64,000 bases of DNA from Lichenicoccus sp963693035 (GTDB taxonomy: Bacteria > Pseudomonadota > Alphaproteobacteria > Acetobacterales > Acetobacteraceae): positions 1-64,000 of the forward strand of contig CAXMMQ010000003.1 of the NCBI GenBank assembly GCA_963693035.2, in the 5' to 3' direction. Below are positions 51,532-60,722 of this stretch, in pieces. The notes below the pieces were generated by a model. It ran no database searches and had not been told where the DNA came from. It worked only from the letters and a program-made list of their open reading frames with translations. The translations under genes were made by a program, and so were the position numbers. Each line of letters begins with the position of its first letter. The stretch's first letter is position 1.

Positions 51532-52301
51532 GGTCGCCCTTCCGTCCGACGGACCTCCCCGATCCCGCCATCCTCGACGACCACAAGCCGCTGCTGCGCA
51601 CCATCGAACGCCGCCGCCTGCTGCGCGGCGGCCTCTCGCTCGGCGCCTTGTCCATGCTCACCGGCTGCGATGTGCGGCGGCCGGACTCCGTGCAGTCCAC
51701 CCTGCTCGCGATCTCGCGCCTGAACGACGGCGTCCAAGCCTGGCTGTTCGATCCGACGCGGCTGGCGCCGACCTATGCCGCCAGCCAGGTGCTCAGGCCG
51801 CCCAAGTTCAACGCCTACTACGACGTCGTCGACGTGAAGCCCGTCGATGCCGCCGGATGGAAACTCGAACTGTCCGGCCTGGTCGCCGAGCGCAGGGCCT
51901 GGACCCTGCCCGAGTTGGCGGCGCTGCCGCAGACCGACCTGATCGTCAAGCATATCTGTGTCGAAGGCTGGGACTATATTGGCGACTGGTCCGGCGTCCG
52001 CCTGTCGACTTTCCTCGACCGCGTCGGCGCGGATCGCAAGGCGCGCTATGTGTCGTTCAGGACCGCCGACGACTATCCCAGCAGCATCGACATGGCGACC
52101 GCCCTGCATCCGCAGACCATCCTCGCACTCGCCTATGCCGGCGAGAGCATCACCGATCCGTTCGGCTTCCCGCTGCGTCTGCGCATGTCCACCAAGCTCG
52201 GCTACAAGAATCCGAAATGGATCACCGCCATCGAGGTGACCAACACCTACCCCGGCGGCTACTGGGAAAAGCAGGGCTTCCCGTGGTTCGCGGGTATCTG
52301 A
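51528..52301 (+). CDS. SUOX-family periplasmic molybdopterin oxidoreductase
   Basis: A 257-residue sulfite oxidase/MsrP-family protein. The N-terminus has a twin-arginine signal, ERRRLLRGGLSLGALSMLTG; a Cys after this (TGC) may make it a lipoprotein. The molybdenum-ligand Cys is Cys144 in IVKHICVEGWDYIGDWSGVR, with the usual WSG after it. SSIDMATALHPQTILALAYA and FPLRLRMSTKLGYKNPKWIT are family motifs. MsrP repairs methionine sulfoxide, while others oxidise sulfite; this protein has a b561 partner rather than MsrQ, so the substrate is open. Needs Tat and molybdopterin; fdhD at the other end of the window is unrelated in operon. Confidence 0.85.
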   Translation: MRSPFRPTDLPDPAILDDHKPLLRTIERRRLLRGGLSLGALSMLTGCDVRRPDSVQSTLLAISRLNDGVQAWLFDPTRLAPTYAASQVLRPPKFNAYYDVVDVKPVDAAGWKLELSGLVAERRAWTLPELAALPQTDLIVKHICVEGWDYIGDWSGVRLSTFLDRVGADRKARYVSFRTADDYPSSIDMATALHPQTILALAYAGESITDPFGFPLRLRMSTKLGYKNPKWITAIEVTNTYPGGYWEKQGFPWFAGI

Positions 52302-52340
52302 TCGCCCTGCCTCAAAATGGGATAGAGCCTATCCGGGACG

Positions 52341-54002
52341 TCAATCTGTTCCCGGCGCGTGCTGCGGGACCACCTTGTCGCGCAGCTCGTCGACCAGGAC
52401 GTGCATGTTCTCGCTGTAGTCGATGGGCACGTCGACCACATGCACGCCGCCTTCGGCAAACGCCGCCTCCAGGGTCGGGATCAGCCGGTCCAGGCTGGTG
52501 ACGTGCGTGCCCTTCGCGCCGTAGCTCTCGGCATAGCGCACGAAGTCCGGATTGCCGAAGGTCAGCCCGAAATCGGCGAACCGGTCCACCGCCTGCTTCC
52601 AGCGGATCATGCCGTACGCGCCGTCGACCAGGATCAGCACGACCAGGTCGAGCCGCAGACGCACCGCGGTCTCCAGCTCCTGGCTGTTCATCATGAAGCC
52701 GCCATCGCCGCAGATCGCCATCACGCGCCGGCCTGGATACAGCATCGCAGCCATCATCGCCGATGGCAGGCCGGCGCCCATGGTGGCCAGCGCATTGTCC
52801 AGCAGCAGCGTGTTGGCCACGAAGGTGCGGTAGTTCCGCGCGAACCAGATCTTGTACATGCCGTTATCGAGCGCCACGATCCCGTCCTCGGGCATGACCC
52901 GGCGCACGTCGTGCACCAGGCGCTGCGGCGTCGGCGGCCAGCGATCCTCGGTGTTGCGGTCGGTGAGGCGCGCCAGGATGCCGTCGCGCAGGCCCAGCAG
53001 GGCGCCGGCATGGCGCAGCCTGCCCTCCAGGCGATCGGCCAGCAGCTCGAGACTGGGCCCGACATCGCCGATCACCTCGGCATGCGGGAAATAGACCTGG
53101 TCGACCGTCGCCGGGATGTAGCCGACATGGATCACCTGCGGGCCGCCGGGTCCCATGATGAAGGGCGGCTTCTCGATGGTGTCGTGGCCGATGGCGATGA
53201 TCAGGTCGGCGCGATCGACCGCCTCGTGCACGTAGTCGCGCTCGGACAGGGCGGCGGTACCCATATACAGCCTGCTGCCGCCGGCGACCGTGCCCTTGCC
53301 CATCTGGGTGGTGAAGAACGGGATCTGCAGCCGGCGCACGAAACCGCCGAGGCCCGCGGTGCTTCGCGGCCGGCTGGCGGCCGCACCCAGCATGATCAGC
53401 GGGCGTTTCGCGTCGAGGATCATGGCGGCCGCCCGGTCGAGCGCCGCGCGGTGCGCGATCGGGATGTCGATCGGGTGCACCGGCACCATCGGCATCGCGT
53501 CGGTCGCCTCGCCCGCCACATCCTCGGGCAGTTCCAGCAGCACCGGCCCGGGCCGTTCCTGCATGGCGATGCGGAAGGCGTCGCGCACCAGGGTCGGTAT
53601 CGCGCCGGGGCTGACGATCTGGTGCGACAGCTTGGTCAGCGGCTTGAACGCAGCGACGACATCGACGATCTGGAAGCGCGCCTGCCGGCTGCTCATGATG
53701 CCCTTCTGGCCGGTGATCATGATCATCGGCATGGCGCCGAGCAGAGCGTAGGCCGCACCCGTGGTCAGGTTCAGCGCGCCCGGACCGAGTGTCGTGAGGC
53801 AGACGCCCGGGCGTCCGGTCAGCCTGCCATACGTCGCCGCCATGAAGGCGGCTGCCTGCTCGTGGCGCGTCAGCACGAGCCTGATCGTCGATGCGCGCAG
53901 GCTTTCCAGCACATCAAGATTTTCTTCGCCAGGAACACCGAAGATGCAATCGACGCCCTCGTTCTCGAGGGCCGCGACCAGCAGATCTGAACCTTTCGGC
54001 AT
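52341..54002 (-). CDS. Catabolic-type acetolactate synthase, large subunit
   Basis: Condenses two pyruvates to 2-acetolactate with thiamine diphosphate. I start at ATG 54002 (MPKGSDLLVAALENEGVDCI); upstream codons to 54155 lack conservation. The catalytic Glu48 lies in VLTRHEQAAAFMAATYGRLT. ThDP binding is in ICGDGGFMMNSQELETAVRL (GDG...N). FAD-dependent anabolic enzymes have RFDDR in the central domain; here that place reads IAIGHDTIEKPPFIMG, like the FAD-free AlsS/BudB type (IGYDPIEY). No small regulatory subunit gene is adjacent, and no acetolactate decarboxylase is in the window. Related oxo-acid decarboxylases are an alternative. Single gene. Confidence 0.8.
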   Translation of the reverse strand: MPKGSDLLVAALENEGVDCIFGVPGEENLDVLESLRASTIRLVLTRHEQAAAFMAATYGRLTGRPGVCLTTLGPGALNLTTGAAYALLGAMPMIMITGQKGIMSSRQARFQIVDVVAAFKPLTKLSHQIVSPGAIPTLVRDAFRIAMQERPGPVLLELPEDVAGEATDAMPMVPVHPIDIPIAHRAALDRAAAMILDAKRPLIMLGAAASRPRSTAGLGGFVRRLQIPFFTTQMGKGTVAGGSRLYMGTAALSERDYVHEAVDRADLIIAIGHDTIEKPPFIMGPGGPQVIHVGYIPATVDQVYFPHAEVIGDVGPSLELLADRLEGRLRHAGALLGLRDGILARLTDRNTEDRWPPTPQRLVHDVRRVMPEDGIVALDNGMYKIWFARNYRTFVANTLLLDNALATMGAGLPSAMMAAMLYPGRRVMAICGDGGFMMNSQELETAVRLRLDLVVLILVDGAYGMIRWKQAVDRFADFGLTFGNPDFVRYAESYGAKGTHVTSLDRLIPTLEAAFAEGGVHVVDVPIDYSENMHVLVDELRDKVVPQHAPGTD

Positions 54003-54102
54003 CGAATTCGTCCACCCTGTCCACGATTGCCCCGGGGGACTGCCGCCGTGCCCGGGCCGGCCATTCCGGACGCTAGCATGCGGACGCTTTGCCCGATAAC
54101 TC

Positions 54103-55869
54103 TTACCCGCGTAGCTGACCTGCCGACAGGAACTGCAGGCCCGCCAGCCTAGCATAGAGCCCGCCCGCCGCGATCAGCGTCTCGTGGGTGCCGGTCGCCA
54201 CCACCCTGCCCTGCTCGACGACCACGATCAGGTCCGCGCTGCGCACCGTCGCCAGCCGGTGCGCGATCACCAGGGTGGTGCGGCCACGCGAGACGGTGGC
54301 CAGCGCCTCCTGGACCGCGCGCTCGGATTCCGCATCCAGCGCGCTGGTCGCCTCGTCGAGCAGCAGCACCGCCGGGTCGCGCAGGATCGCGCGTGCGATC
54401 GCAATGCGCTGACGCTGTCCGCCGGAGAGCCGCACGCCGCGCTCGCCGAGAAAGCTGCCATAGCCGTCCGGCATCGCATCGAGGAAGTCGAGCCGCGCCG
54501 CGGCGCCGGCCGCCCGCACCTCGGCATCGGCGGCATCGGGCCGGCCGTAGCGGATGTTCTCCAGCGCGGTGGTGCTGAAGATCACCGGGTCCTGCGGCAC
54601 GATGCCGATCCGGCCGCGCAGGTCGGCCGGCAGCATCTGCCTGATGTCGACGCCGTCGAGCCGGATCACCCCGTCGTCGGGGTCGTAGTAGCGCAGCAGC
54701 AGTTGCAGGACGGTGGTCTTGCCGGCGCCCGATGGACCGACCAGCGCCACCGTGCGCCCCGGCTCGATGTCGAGCGAGAAGCCGGCGAGCGCGCTGTGGT
54801 CGGGGCGGCCGGGATAGCGGAAGCCCACCGCCTCGAAGCCGACGCGGCCGGCCGAGCGCTCCGGCAGCCGAACCGCCTGCGCCGGCGCCTCGATCGTCGG
54901 CCGCTCGGCGAGCATCTCGCGCAGCCGGTCGGCGGCCCCTCCGGCCCGCGCGAGATCGCCCCAGAGCTCGCTCATCTGCGCGCCCGCGGTCGCCACCAGC
55001 ACCGCATAGAACACGAAGGCGGACAGGTCGCCGCCGCTCAGCCGCCCGGCCACCACGTCGCGGCCGCCGACCCACAGGCTGAACACGATCGCACCGAAGC
55101 CGAGCAGGATGACGACGAACACCAGGGTGGCGCGGGTGCGTATGCGTCGCAGCGCGGCGGCGACCGAGCGCTCGACCTCGAGGCCGAAGCGCGTGCGGTC
55201 GACCGGCTCATGGGTGAAGGCCTGGACCGTGCGCAGCGCGTTGACCGTCTCCTCCGCATAGGCGCCGAGATCGCCGACGCGGTCCTGCGCCGCGCGGGAC
55301 AGCACGCGCTCGCGCCGCCCGAACAGCACCAGCGGCAGCACCACCAGCGGCACCACGAGGATGACCAGGACGGCGAGCTTCAGGCTGGTCACCACCAGCA
55401 TCACCAGCGCGCCCACGACCAGGATGGCATTGCGCAGCCACTGCGACACGGCGGAGCCGACGAGTGCCTGCAGCACCGAGATGTCCGCGGTCAGCCGGGT
55501 CAGCACGTCGCCGGTGCGGGCGGTCTCGAAGAAGGCCGGCGACAGCGACAGGATGTGGGAGAACATCTCGCGCCGCAGGTCGGCGCCAACCCGCTCGCCG
55601 AGCCAGGACACCAGGTACGAGCGCAGCGAGGTCGCCAGCGCGAGGCCCGCGACCACCACCGCCATGGCGAGTGCGGCTTCATCGAGGCGCGCCAGGCTGC
55701 GGGTGGCGAAGCCGAGGTCGATGAGCCGACGGACCCCCTGCCCGAGCACCAGCACAAGGGCAGCCGAGCCCAGCAACGCCGTGGAGGCGCCGAGCACGCG
55801 CCACCGGTATGGCCGGAGGTAGCTGGCCAGCAGAACCGCCGCGCCGAGGCGGCCCGGCCTATCCGGCAA
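54103..55869 (-). CDS. ABC exporter, MsbA-like half transporter
   Basis: A 588-residue protein with a fused transmembrane domain (six helices, about 20-315) and a nucleotide-binding domain (about 335-575). Walker A is LVGPSGAGKTTVLQLLL, the Q-loop GIVPQDPVIF, signature VRLSGGQRQRIAIARAI, Walker B LLLDEATSALDAESERAV and switch His in VIAHRLATV. The start codon is TTG at 55869; no ATG is near. Half-transporters of this type flip lipids, including lipid A-like molecules, or export peptides. It is 100 bases after acetolactate synthase on the same strand and divergent from DUF3253. Substrate unknown. Confidence 0.9.
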   Translation of the reverse strand: MPDRPGRLGAAVLLASYLRPYRWRVLGASTALLGSAALVLVLGQGVRRLIDLGFATRSLARLDEAALAMAVVVAGLALATSLRSYLVSWLGERVGADLRREMFSHILSLSPAFFETARTGDVLTRLTADISVLQALVGSAVSQWLRNAILVVGALVMLVVTSLKLAVLVILVVPLVVLPLVLFGRRERVLSRAAQDRVGDLGAYAEETVNALRTVQAFTHEPVDRTRFGLEVERSVAAALRRIRTRATLVFVVILLGFGAIVFSLWVGGRDVVAGRLSGGDLSAFVFYAVLVATAGAQMSELWGDLARAGGAADRLREMLAERPTIEAPAQAVRLPERSAGRVGFEAVGFRYPGRPDHSALAGFSLDIEPGRTVALVGPSGAGKTTVLQLLLRYYDPDDGVIRLDGVDIRQMLPADLRGRIGIVPQDPVIFSTTALENIRYGRPDAADAEVRAAGAAARLDFLDAMPDGYGSFLGERGVRLSGGQRQRIAIARAILRDPAVLLLDEATSALDAESERAVQEALATVSRGRTTLVIAHRLATVRSADLIVVVEQGRVVATGTHETLIAAGGLYARLAGLQFLSAGQLRG

Positions 55870-55963
55870 GCGTCAAGGTCCGGCGGGGCATCGGTTCACC
55901 TCCCGTCCCGGGCTGCTCTGCCACGGCCTTGCCGGCACCGGTGCAAGCCGGCAGGCTCATGCG

Positions 55964-56290
55964 ATGCCCCCCGATGCTTCGACGATACGCGCCGAGATGC
56001 TACGCCAGTTGCAGGTGCGCGGCCTTGGAAACTCGATCTGCCCGAGCGAGGTGGCGCGTGCGCTGGCGACGGACTGGCATGGGCTGATGAAGTCGGTGCG
56101 GTCGGTGGCGATCGCGCTGGTGGTGGAGGGGCGCATCGACATCCTGCGCAAGGGCCGCCCGGTGACGCTGGCCGACGCCGTGCCAGAAGGCGCAACAGCA
56201 GGCGCGTCAGAGGCCGTGGCTCCCGCGGCCACGAGCAGCCACGAGGTCAAGGGCGTGATCAGGCTGCGCTTGCGTCCGGATCCCGCCTGA
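55964..56290 (+). CDS. DUF3253 domain protein
   Basis: A 108-residue helical protein starting MPPDASTIRAEMLRQLQVRG. The DUF3253 pattern is seen in NSICPSEVARALATDWHGLM, KSVRSVAIALVVEGRIDILR and KGRPVTLADAVPEG, ending VKGVIRLRLRPDPA. The N-terminal part resembles a winged-helix, and the SPSEVAR helix suggests nucleic-acid binding, but function is not known. Faces away from the ABC gene. Confidence 0.8.
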   Translation: MPPDASTIRAEMLRQLQVRGLGNSICPSEVARALATDWHGLMKSVRSVAIALVVEGRIDILRKGRPVTLADAVPEGATAGASEAVAPAATSSHEVKGVIRLRLRPDPA

Positions 56291-56322
56291 ACCGCCTCGA
56301 TCCTGGCGTGCTCCCGGCCGCT

Positions 56323-56655
56323 CTAGCCGGCCTTGCGAAAGCCGCTGAGCGCTGCCAGCAGCATGCCGGCCCGCGGGGTGACCAGCTTGTCGTTGCCATG
56401 CCGCAGCTCGGTGGTGAGAATGCAGAGCGAGGAGGCGCTGAGCAGAAGGGCGCCGACACGCTGCGTCGAACGCGTCACCACCAGCGCCGCCCCGAGCAGC
56501 TCGGAGGCGCCGATGACCTGCATGTCGCGCTTGCTCCAGCCCCAGCTGCTGAACAGCGCCCGCTGCGGCTCGAGCGCCACCAGCTTGCTGATGCCCGCTG
56601 CTGCAAAGCCCAGCCCGATGATGCTGTGCCAGATCGACGGCCGGTATTTGGACAT
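56323..56655 (-). CDS. DoxX-like small membrane protein
   Basis: A 110-residue protein starting at ATG 56655 (MSKYRPSIWHSIIGLGFAAA). Four membrane helices: GLGFAAAGISKLVALEP, MQVIGASELLGAALVVT, VGALLLSASSLCILTTE and a short last one. The pattern fits DoxX/DUF4870-like proteins (four-helix, with E in helix 2). Some DoxX partners are involved in thiosulfate oxidation or oxidative stress; nothing near supports either. Frames upstream of the Met to 56802 show no conservation. Confidence 0.7.
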   Translation of the reverse strand: MSKYRPSIWHSIIGLGFAAAGISKLVALEPQRALFSSWGWSKRDMQVIGASELLGAALVVTRSTQRVGALLLSASSLCILTTELRHGNDKLVTPRAGMLLAALSGFRKAG

Positions 56656-56752
56656 GCGCACTGCTCCCGTTTGTGACAGGAACGCGCCCGCGCCGGCCCG
56701 GTTCGTCAAGCGCCCGGGAGCGACCGCTTCCGGTCCGGCGGGAGCCGTCGGA

Positions 56753-59167
56753 TCAGTTGTGCTGCGGCAGCGTGCGCGCGCGCTCCATGTGGTCGACCGC
56801 AAGCGCCGCCAGGTCCATCAGCAGCGTTCTCTGCTCCCCGGTCAGGGGCGGTCGTGGGCGGCGGTCGATGATGCACAACGCGCCGAGGACATGGCCGTCC
56901 AGCGGGCTGAACAGCGGCGCGCCGGCGTAGAAGCGCATGCCGTTGGGACCGCAGACATGCGGGTTGCCGGCGAAGCGGGGGTCGCGGGCGGCATCGCAGA
57001 TCACCATCGCATCGGTCCCGGCGATCGTATGGGCGCATAGGGCGGTATCGCGCGGCGTGGTCTGAAGCTCGATCTCGTAGCGCCCGACCAGCCGCACCTC
57101 GTCGGCGCCGACCAGCGAGATGTAGGCCGCGGATGTGCCGAACAGGCCGGCGGCAAGCCTGGCGAGCTGGTCGAGCCTGGCGCCGGCCAGCGCCGCCACC
57201 GGCGTATAGGGCACCAGCGCCTGCAGGCGAAGCGCCTCGTTCGCCGGTATCGGCGGACCACCGGCCGACTGCATCGCGCCGGCGCTGACCACCCGGTTGC
57301 GACCCAGCCGCTTGGCCTCGTAGAGCGCGCGGTCGGCGGCGGCGACCAGCTCCGGGCCATCGGTGCGCGGATTTTCGTGCGACGGGTAGATCGTGGCACT
57401 GCCGACGCTCACGGTCACGACGCCGTTGCCACGTGCATTGCCCTCGTGCCGCAGGTTGAGCGCCTCGATCGCGTCGCGCACGCGTTCGGCGACAAGCGCG
57501 GCACCGGTTTCGGGGATCCCCGGCAGCAGCAGCACCAGCTCCTCGCCACCATAGCGCGCGGCGAGATCCGCCGGGCGCCGCGCAATCCCGCCAAGCGCGG
57601 CCGCGACCGCCTGCAGGCAGCGATCGCCGGCTTGGTGGCCGTAGAGGTCGTTGTAGTTCTTGAAGCAATCGACATCGAGCAGCAGCAGCGACAGCGGCAC
57701 CGCCTCGCGCGCCGCGCGCCGGCACTCGCGGGCCAGCACCGTCTCGAACTGCCGGCGGTTGGCGAGACTGGTCAGGCCGTCGCTGCTGGCGAGGTGGGCG
57801 AGCTCCGCATTGGCGGCCTCGAGCTGCTGCTCGGCCGCCTTGCGCCTGGAGATGTCGCGCAGCACGACGATGAAACCGCCATCCTCGGCCACGAAGCTGT
57901 AGCGCCCTTCCATCCAGACATGGTCGCCGTTCTTGTGCCGGACGCGATAGGTCGCCTCGGCTTCGCTCAGCGTCTGCTGCGCCTGTTCCAGGGTCTGCGC
58001 CACGCGGGGCCAGTCGTCGGGATGCACGACGCTGTGCGGATGCAGCCCGATCAGCTCCTCGGGCGCGTAGCCGAGACGCGGTCGCACCGACGGCGAGACG
58101 TAGGTGCGGACCTGGTCCTGGTCCAGGCGCATGATCACGTCGCTGGCATGGTCGGCGAGCAACCGGTAGAGCCGCTCGCTCTGCCGCTGCTCCGTCTCGG
58201 TCTGCCGGCGCCGCCACGCCTCCCGCCGGTGCATCAGCCCGAAGGCGGCCGAGGTGGCGCACAGCATTGCCAGCGCCAGGCCGATCACCAGGGCGCGGCT
58301 GCGCCAGACGGCGAAGATGTCGGTCTCGGCCAGGGCGACGTCGAGCACCAGCGGCAGAGTTGCGACATGGGTGAAGCTGTAGACGCGCCTTATGCCGTCG
58401 ATGTTCGAGGGCGCCGCGAAGGTGCCCGATGCGGTGCGCTGAAAACGCGCGAAATTGGTGCCGCCTATGAGGCTGCGGCCGATCAGCGCCCGGTGATACG
58501 GCATCCGCATAAGATAGGTGCCGTCCTCGCGGAACAGATTGACCGCGCCGTTCGGCCCGAGCCTGGAGCGGCCGAACAGGCCCTTGAAATAATCCAGTCC
58601 GAGCGTGCCGACGATCACGCCGGCAAAACTGCCATCATCATGGCTCAGGCGCCGGCTGAGGATGACCACCTGCCCGCGCCCCAAGGCGCCGTCGGGATCG
58701 ATGCCGATCCGCAGGCCGGAGCCGGCCTCGCCGCGCGCCGTCCGGAAGAACGCGGTGCCGGCCAGGCTGGCGCCGGCTGCCGGCTGGTCGCGGGCAGCGT
58801 CGCGCACCACGTGGCCCTGCTCGTCCAGGACCAGGATCGGGCCGAGATCGGGCGCCGTCGCCGCGCGATCGAACAGCATGAGCCGCTGCATGCGCGGCGA
58901 CAGCCGGGCCAGCTCGGGCTCGCGCAGGCCGGCGGCGACCGCCTGCAGGGAGAGATCATACTCGCCGATCGTCCGGTAGATGTCGGCCGCCATAGCGGTG
59001 CTCAGGTTCTGCGCGCCGTTGACAGCCTGACTCCAGGTGTCGCGCCGCAACTGCACCAGCATGACGATGGAGACGATGGCGAAGCCCGCGATCAGCAGCG
59101 CCGTCGCCAGGATCGGGCCGCGGGAGATGAGGCCGTTGCTCCGGCGGGGGGACCTGCCTGTCTTCAT
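56753..59167 (-). CDS. Diguanylate cyclase: Cache, PAS, GGDEF and C-terminal GAF
   Basis: Makes c-di-GMP, which promotes attachment and surface life. About 804 residues from ATG 59167 (a GTG just upstream is possible). Order: TM1 (about 18-41, ILATALLIAGFAIVSIVMLV), a periplasmic dCache-like sensor (about 42-290), TM2 (about 290-312), PAS (about 335-445, YVSPSVRPRLGYAPEELIGL) and GGDEF (about 462-628) with the active-site GGEEL at 540-544. The inhibitory RxxD site (RPAD) sits five residues before it, so product inhibition is kept. A GAF domain follows (about 645-800: ISLVGADEVRLVGRYEIELQ, FYAGAPLFSPLDGHVLGALC). GAF after GGDEF is uncommon. Possible source of signal for the Tad pilus or glycan genes; no proof. 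Confidence 0.93.
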   Translation of the reverse strand: MKTGRSPRRSNGLISRGPILATALLIAGFAIVSIVMLVQLRRDTWSQAVNGAQNLSTAMAADIYRTIGEYDLSLQAVAAGLREPELARLSPRMQRLMLFDRAATAPDLGPILVLDEQGHVVRDAARDQPAAGASLAGTAFFRTARGEAGSGLRIGIDPDGALGRGQVVILSRRLSHDDGSFAGVIVGTLGLDYFKGLFGRSRLGPNGAVNLFREDGTYLMRMPYHRALIGRSLIGGTNFARFQRTASGTFAAPSNIDGIRRVYSFTHVATLPLVLDVALAETDIFAVWRSRALVIGLALAMLCATSAAFGLMHRREAWRRRQTETEQRQSERLYRLLADHASDVIMRLDQDQVRTYVSPSVRPRLGYAPEELIGLHPHSVVHPDDWPRVAQTLEQAQQTLSEAEATYRVRHKNGDHVWMEGRYSFVAEDGGFIVVLRDISRRKAAEQQLEAANAELAHLASSDGLTSLANRRQFETVLARECRRAAREAVPLSLLLLDVDCFKNYNDLYGHQAGDRCLQAVAAALGGIARRPADLAARYGGEELVLLLPGIPETGAALVAERVRDAIEALNLRHEGNARGNGVVTVSVGSATIYPSHENPRTDGPELVAAADRALYEAKRLGRNRVVSAGAMQSAGGPPIPANEALRLQALVPYTPVAALAGARLDQLARLAAGLFGTSAAYISLVGADEVRLVGRYEIELQTTPRDTALCAHTIAGTDAMVICDAARDPRFAGNPHVCGPNGMRFYAGAPLFSPLDGHVLGALCIIDRRPRPPLTGEQRTLLMDLAALAVDHMERARTLPQHN

Positions 59168-59357
59168 CACGGGCGCTTTCAGCCATCGGTAGAACGTTGG
59201 AGGACAGACCTAATTAACGTTTTTTTTACAATCAAGATAAATCGCATTCAGTAACGATCTTGGGGTCGGGCCTGCTCCAGGCAACCGGGGCAGCCCCGGA
59301 ACGTAAAAGATGGTCGGACCGGGCTCCGCCGATCGCTCGCATCCAAGGGAGGCTTTG

Positions 59358-60293
59358 GTGCCTGAAAAACCGCAGCGTGCGAGAGAGCGTGACATTAGGC
59401 AGGCTGTTCTGTCGGTCGGCATCCTGCTCTCAGGTCTTGCCGCCTGGCCCGCGATCGCGGCGCCCCCAACCCTGCCGCCTTTGCAGCAGCCCGCCGGCAC
59501 GGAGCGGCATCCGGGAAAGGTCATCCTCGACCAGCTCGTCACGCCGGACCTGCAGGCGGCGGAGAAGTTCTACGGCGCCCTGTTCGGCTGGACCTTCAAC
59601 TCCCTCTCCAACACTTCGTACCCCTATGCGATCGCCCGCCTCGGCGGCCGCGAGGTGGCCGGCCTGTTCCAGCACAGCATCGACCCCGCGACGCGCCGCC
59701 AGTCGGCCTGGCTGACGTTCTTCGCCGCCAAGGACGTCGATGCGGTGCAGGCGCTGGCGGTCCAGCATGGCGCGCGTCTGCTGTTCGGGCCGCGCACCCT
59801 CCCCGACCTCGGTCGCGAGGCAGTGTTCCAGGATCCGCAGGGCGCGGTGTTCGCGGTGCTGGCCTCGTCCAGCGGCGATCCGCCGGACCAGGCCGTCGCG
59901 GCCAATGACTGGATCTGGCGTTCGCTGATCACCCCGGATCCCGACAACGACGCCGCCTTCTACCAGACGCTGCTCGGCTACGACGTCTATGACGTGACGG
60001 CTCCGGCCAGCGACCCGCGGCATCTGATCCTGGCGTCCGACGGCTATGCGCGAGCCAGCGTCAATGCGCTGCCGGCTCGCCGACCCGATGCGCATCCACG
60101 CTGGCTGAACTACATCCGGGTCGAGGATGTCGGGACGACCTCCGCGAAGGCGGTGTCGCTGGGCGGCCGCATCCTCGTGCAGCCACGACTCGATCATAGC
60201 GGCACCCGCGTCGCGGTCATCGCCGACCCGCTCGGCGCACCGCTGGGTCTGATGGAATGGTCCGACACCGGCAGTCAGGCGGACGCGAAATGA
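59358..60293 (+). CDS. Exported VOC (glyoxalase-fold) two-domain protein
   Basis: A 311-residue protein from GTG 59358, with GGGAGG upstream. A signal peptide (AVLSVGILLSGLAAWPAIAA, cleaved near AIA-AP) precedes two VOC-fold repeats: VTPDLQAAEKFYGALFGWTF (about 61-80), then LFGPRTLPDLGREAVFQDPQ; second unit ITPDPDNDAAFYQTLLGYDV to DPLGAPLGLMEW. VOC proteins include glyoxalases, dioxygenases and binding proteins; a secreted one without clear metal ligands may bind a ligand rather than act. The Gly-rich lipoprotein gene overlaps its stop (ATGA). The long A/T stretch before the gene holds a half TTAACG site. Confidence 0.8.
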   Translation: MPEKPQRARERDIRQAVLSVGILLSGLAAWPAIAAPPTLPPLQQPAGTERHPGKVILDQLVTPDLQAAEKFYGALFGWTFNSLSNTSYPYAIARLGGREVAGLFQHSIDPATRRQSAWLTFFAAKDVDAVQALAVQHGARLLFGPRTLPDLGREAVFQDPQGAVFAVLASSSGDPPDQAVAANDWIWRSLITPDPDNDAAFYQTLLGYDVYDVTAPASDPRHLILASDGYARASVNALPARRPDAHPRWLNYIRVEDVGTTSAKAVSLGGRILVQPRLDHSGTRVAVIADPLGAPLGLMEWSDTGSQADAK

Positions 60294-60655
60294 GAACCCT
60301 GCTCCTGCGCTCCTGCGCCGCCGTTGCCCTGAGCGGTCTGGGGGTGCTGGCTTCCGGCTGCGTGGCCCCGGGCTATGGCGGCTACGATCCCGGCGGTGGC
60401 TATTACGAGGGTGGTGGCGGCGATTATGGCTGGGGTCCTGGCCTCGCCATCGGCCCCTATGGCGGCGGCGGCTATTATCGCGGCGGCGGCGGCGGGCGGC
60501 CATGGCACGGCCCGGCCGGCGGTGGACGGGGTGTCCCGTCCTTGCCCGGTGGACGAGGCGGCGGCGGCAGGCCCGGCGGCGGCGGCGGCTTCCATGGCGG
60601 CGGAGGTGGAGGTGGCCGTGGCGGCGGAGGCGGCGGCGGCGGCGGCCATCGCTAG
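60290..60655 (+). CDS. Glycine-rich lipoprotein
   Basis: A 121-residue protein starting MRTLLLRSCAAVALSGLGVL with lipobox LASGC, so it is likely an outer-membrane or periplasmic lipoprotein. From residue 28 on it is almost only Gly with Tyr, Arg, Pro, Asp and His (for example CVAPGYGGYDPGGGYYEG). The C-terminus ends in a poly-Gly stretch with Arg and His, GGGGGGHR. Such sequence is disordered; similar small proteins exist in acetic acid bacteria as 'hypothetical lipoprotein'. Overlaps the VOC gene stop by 4 bases. Confidence 0.7.
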   Translation: MRTLLLRSCAAVALSGLGVLASGCVAPGYGGYDPGGGYYEGGGGDYGWGPGLAIGPYGGGGYYRGGGGGRPWHGPAGGGRGVPSLPGGRGGGGRPGGGGGFHGGGGGGGRGGGGGGGGGHR

Positions 60656-60722
60656 AGCGTAAGGCGGGGTCGCGCCCCAGGCCGGTTTTGCGTCCGCGCC
60701 CGCGGTATCCTATGGACGGCGA

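Noticed and set aside
60360..60655. Repetitive GGC/GGT-rich DNA that could be taken for a tandem repeat array
   Set aside because: It is the coding sequence for the glycine-rich lipoprotein, with irregular units; no spacer-repeat order as in CRISPR.
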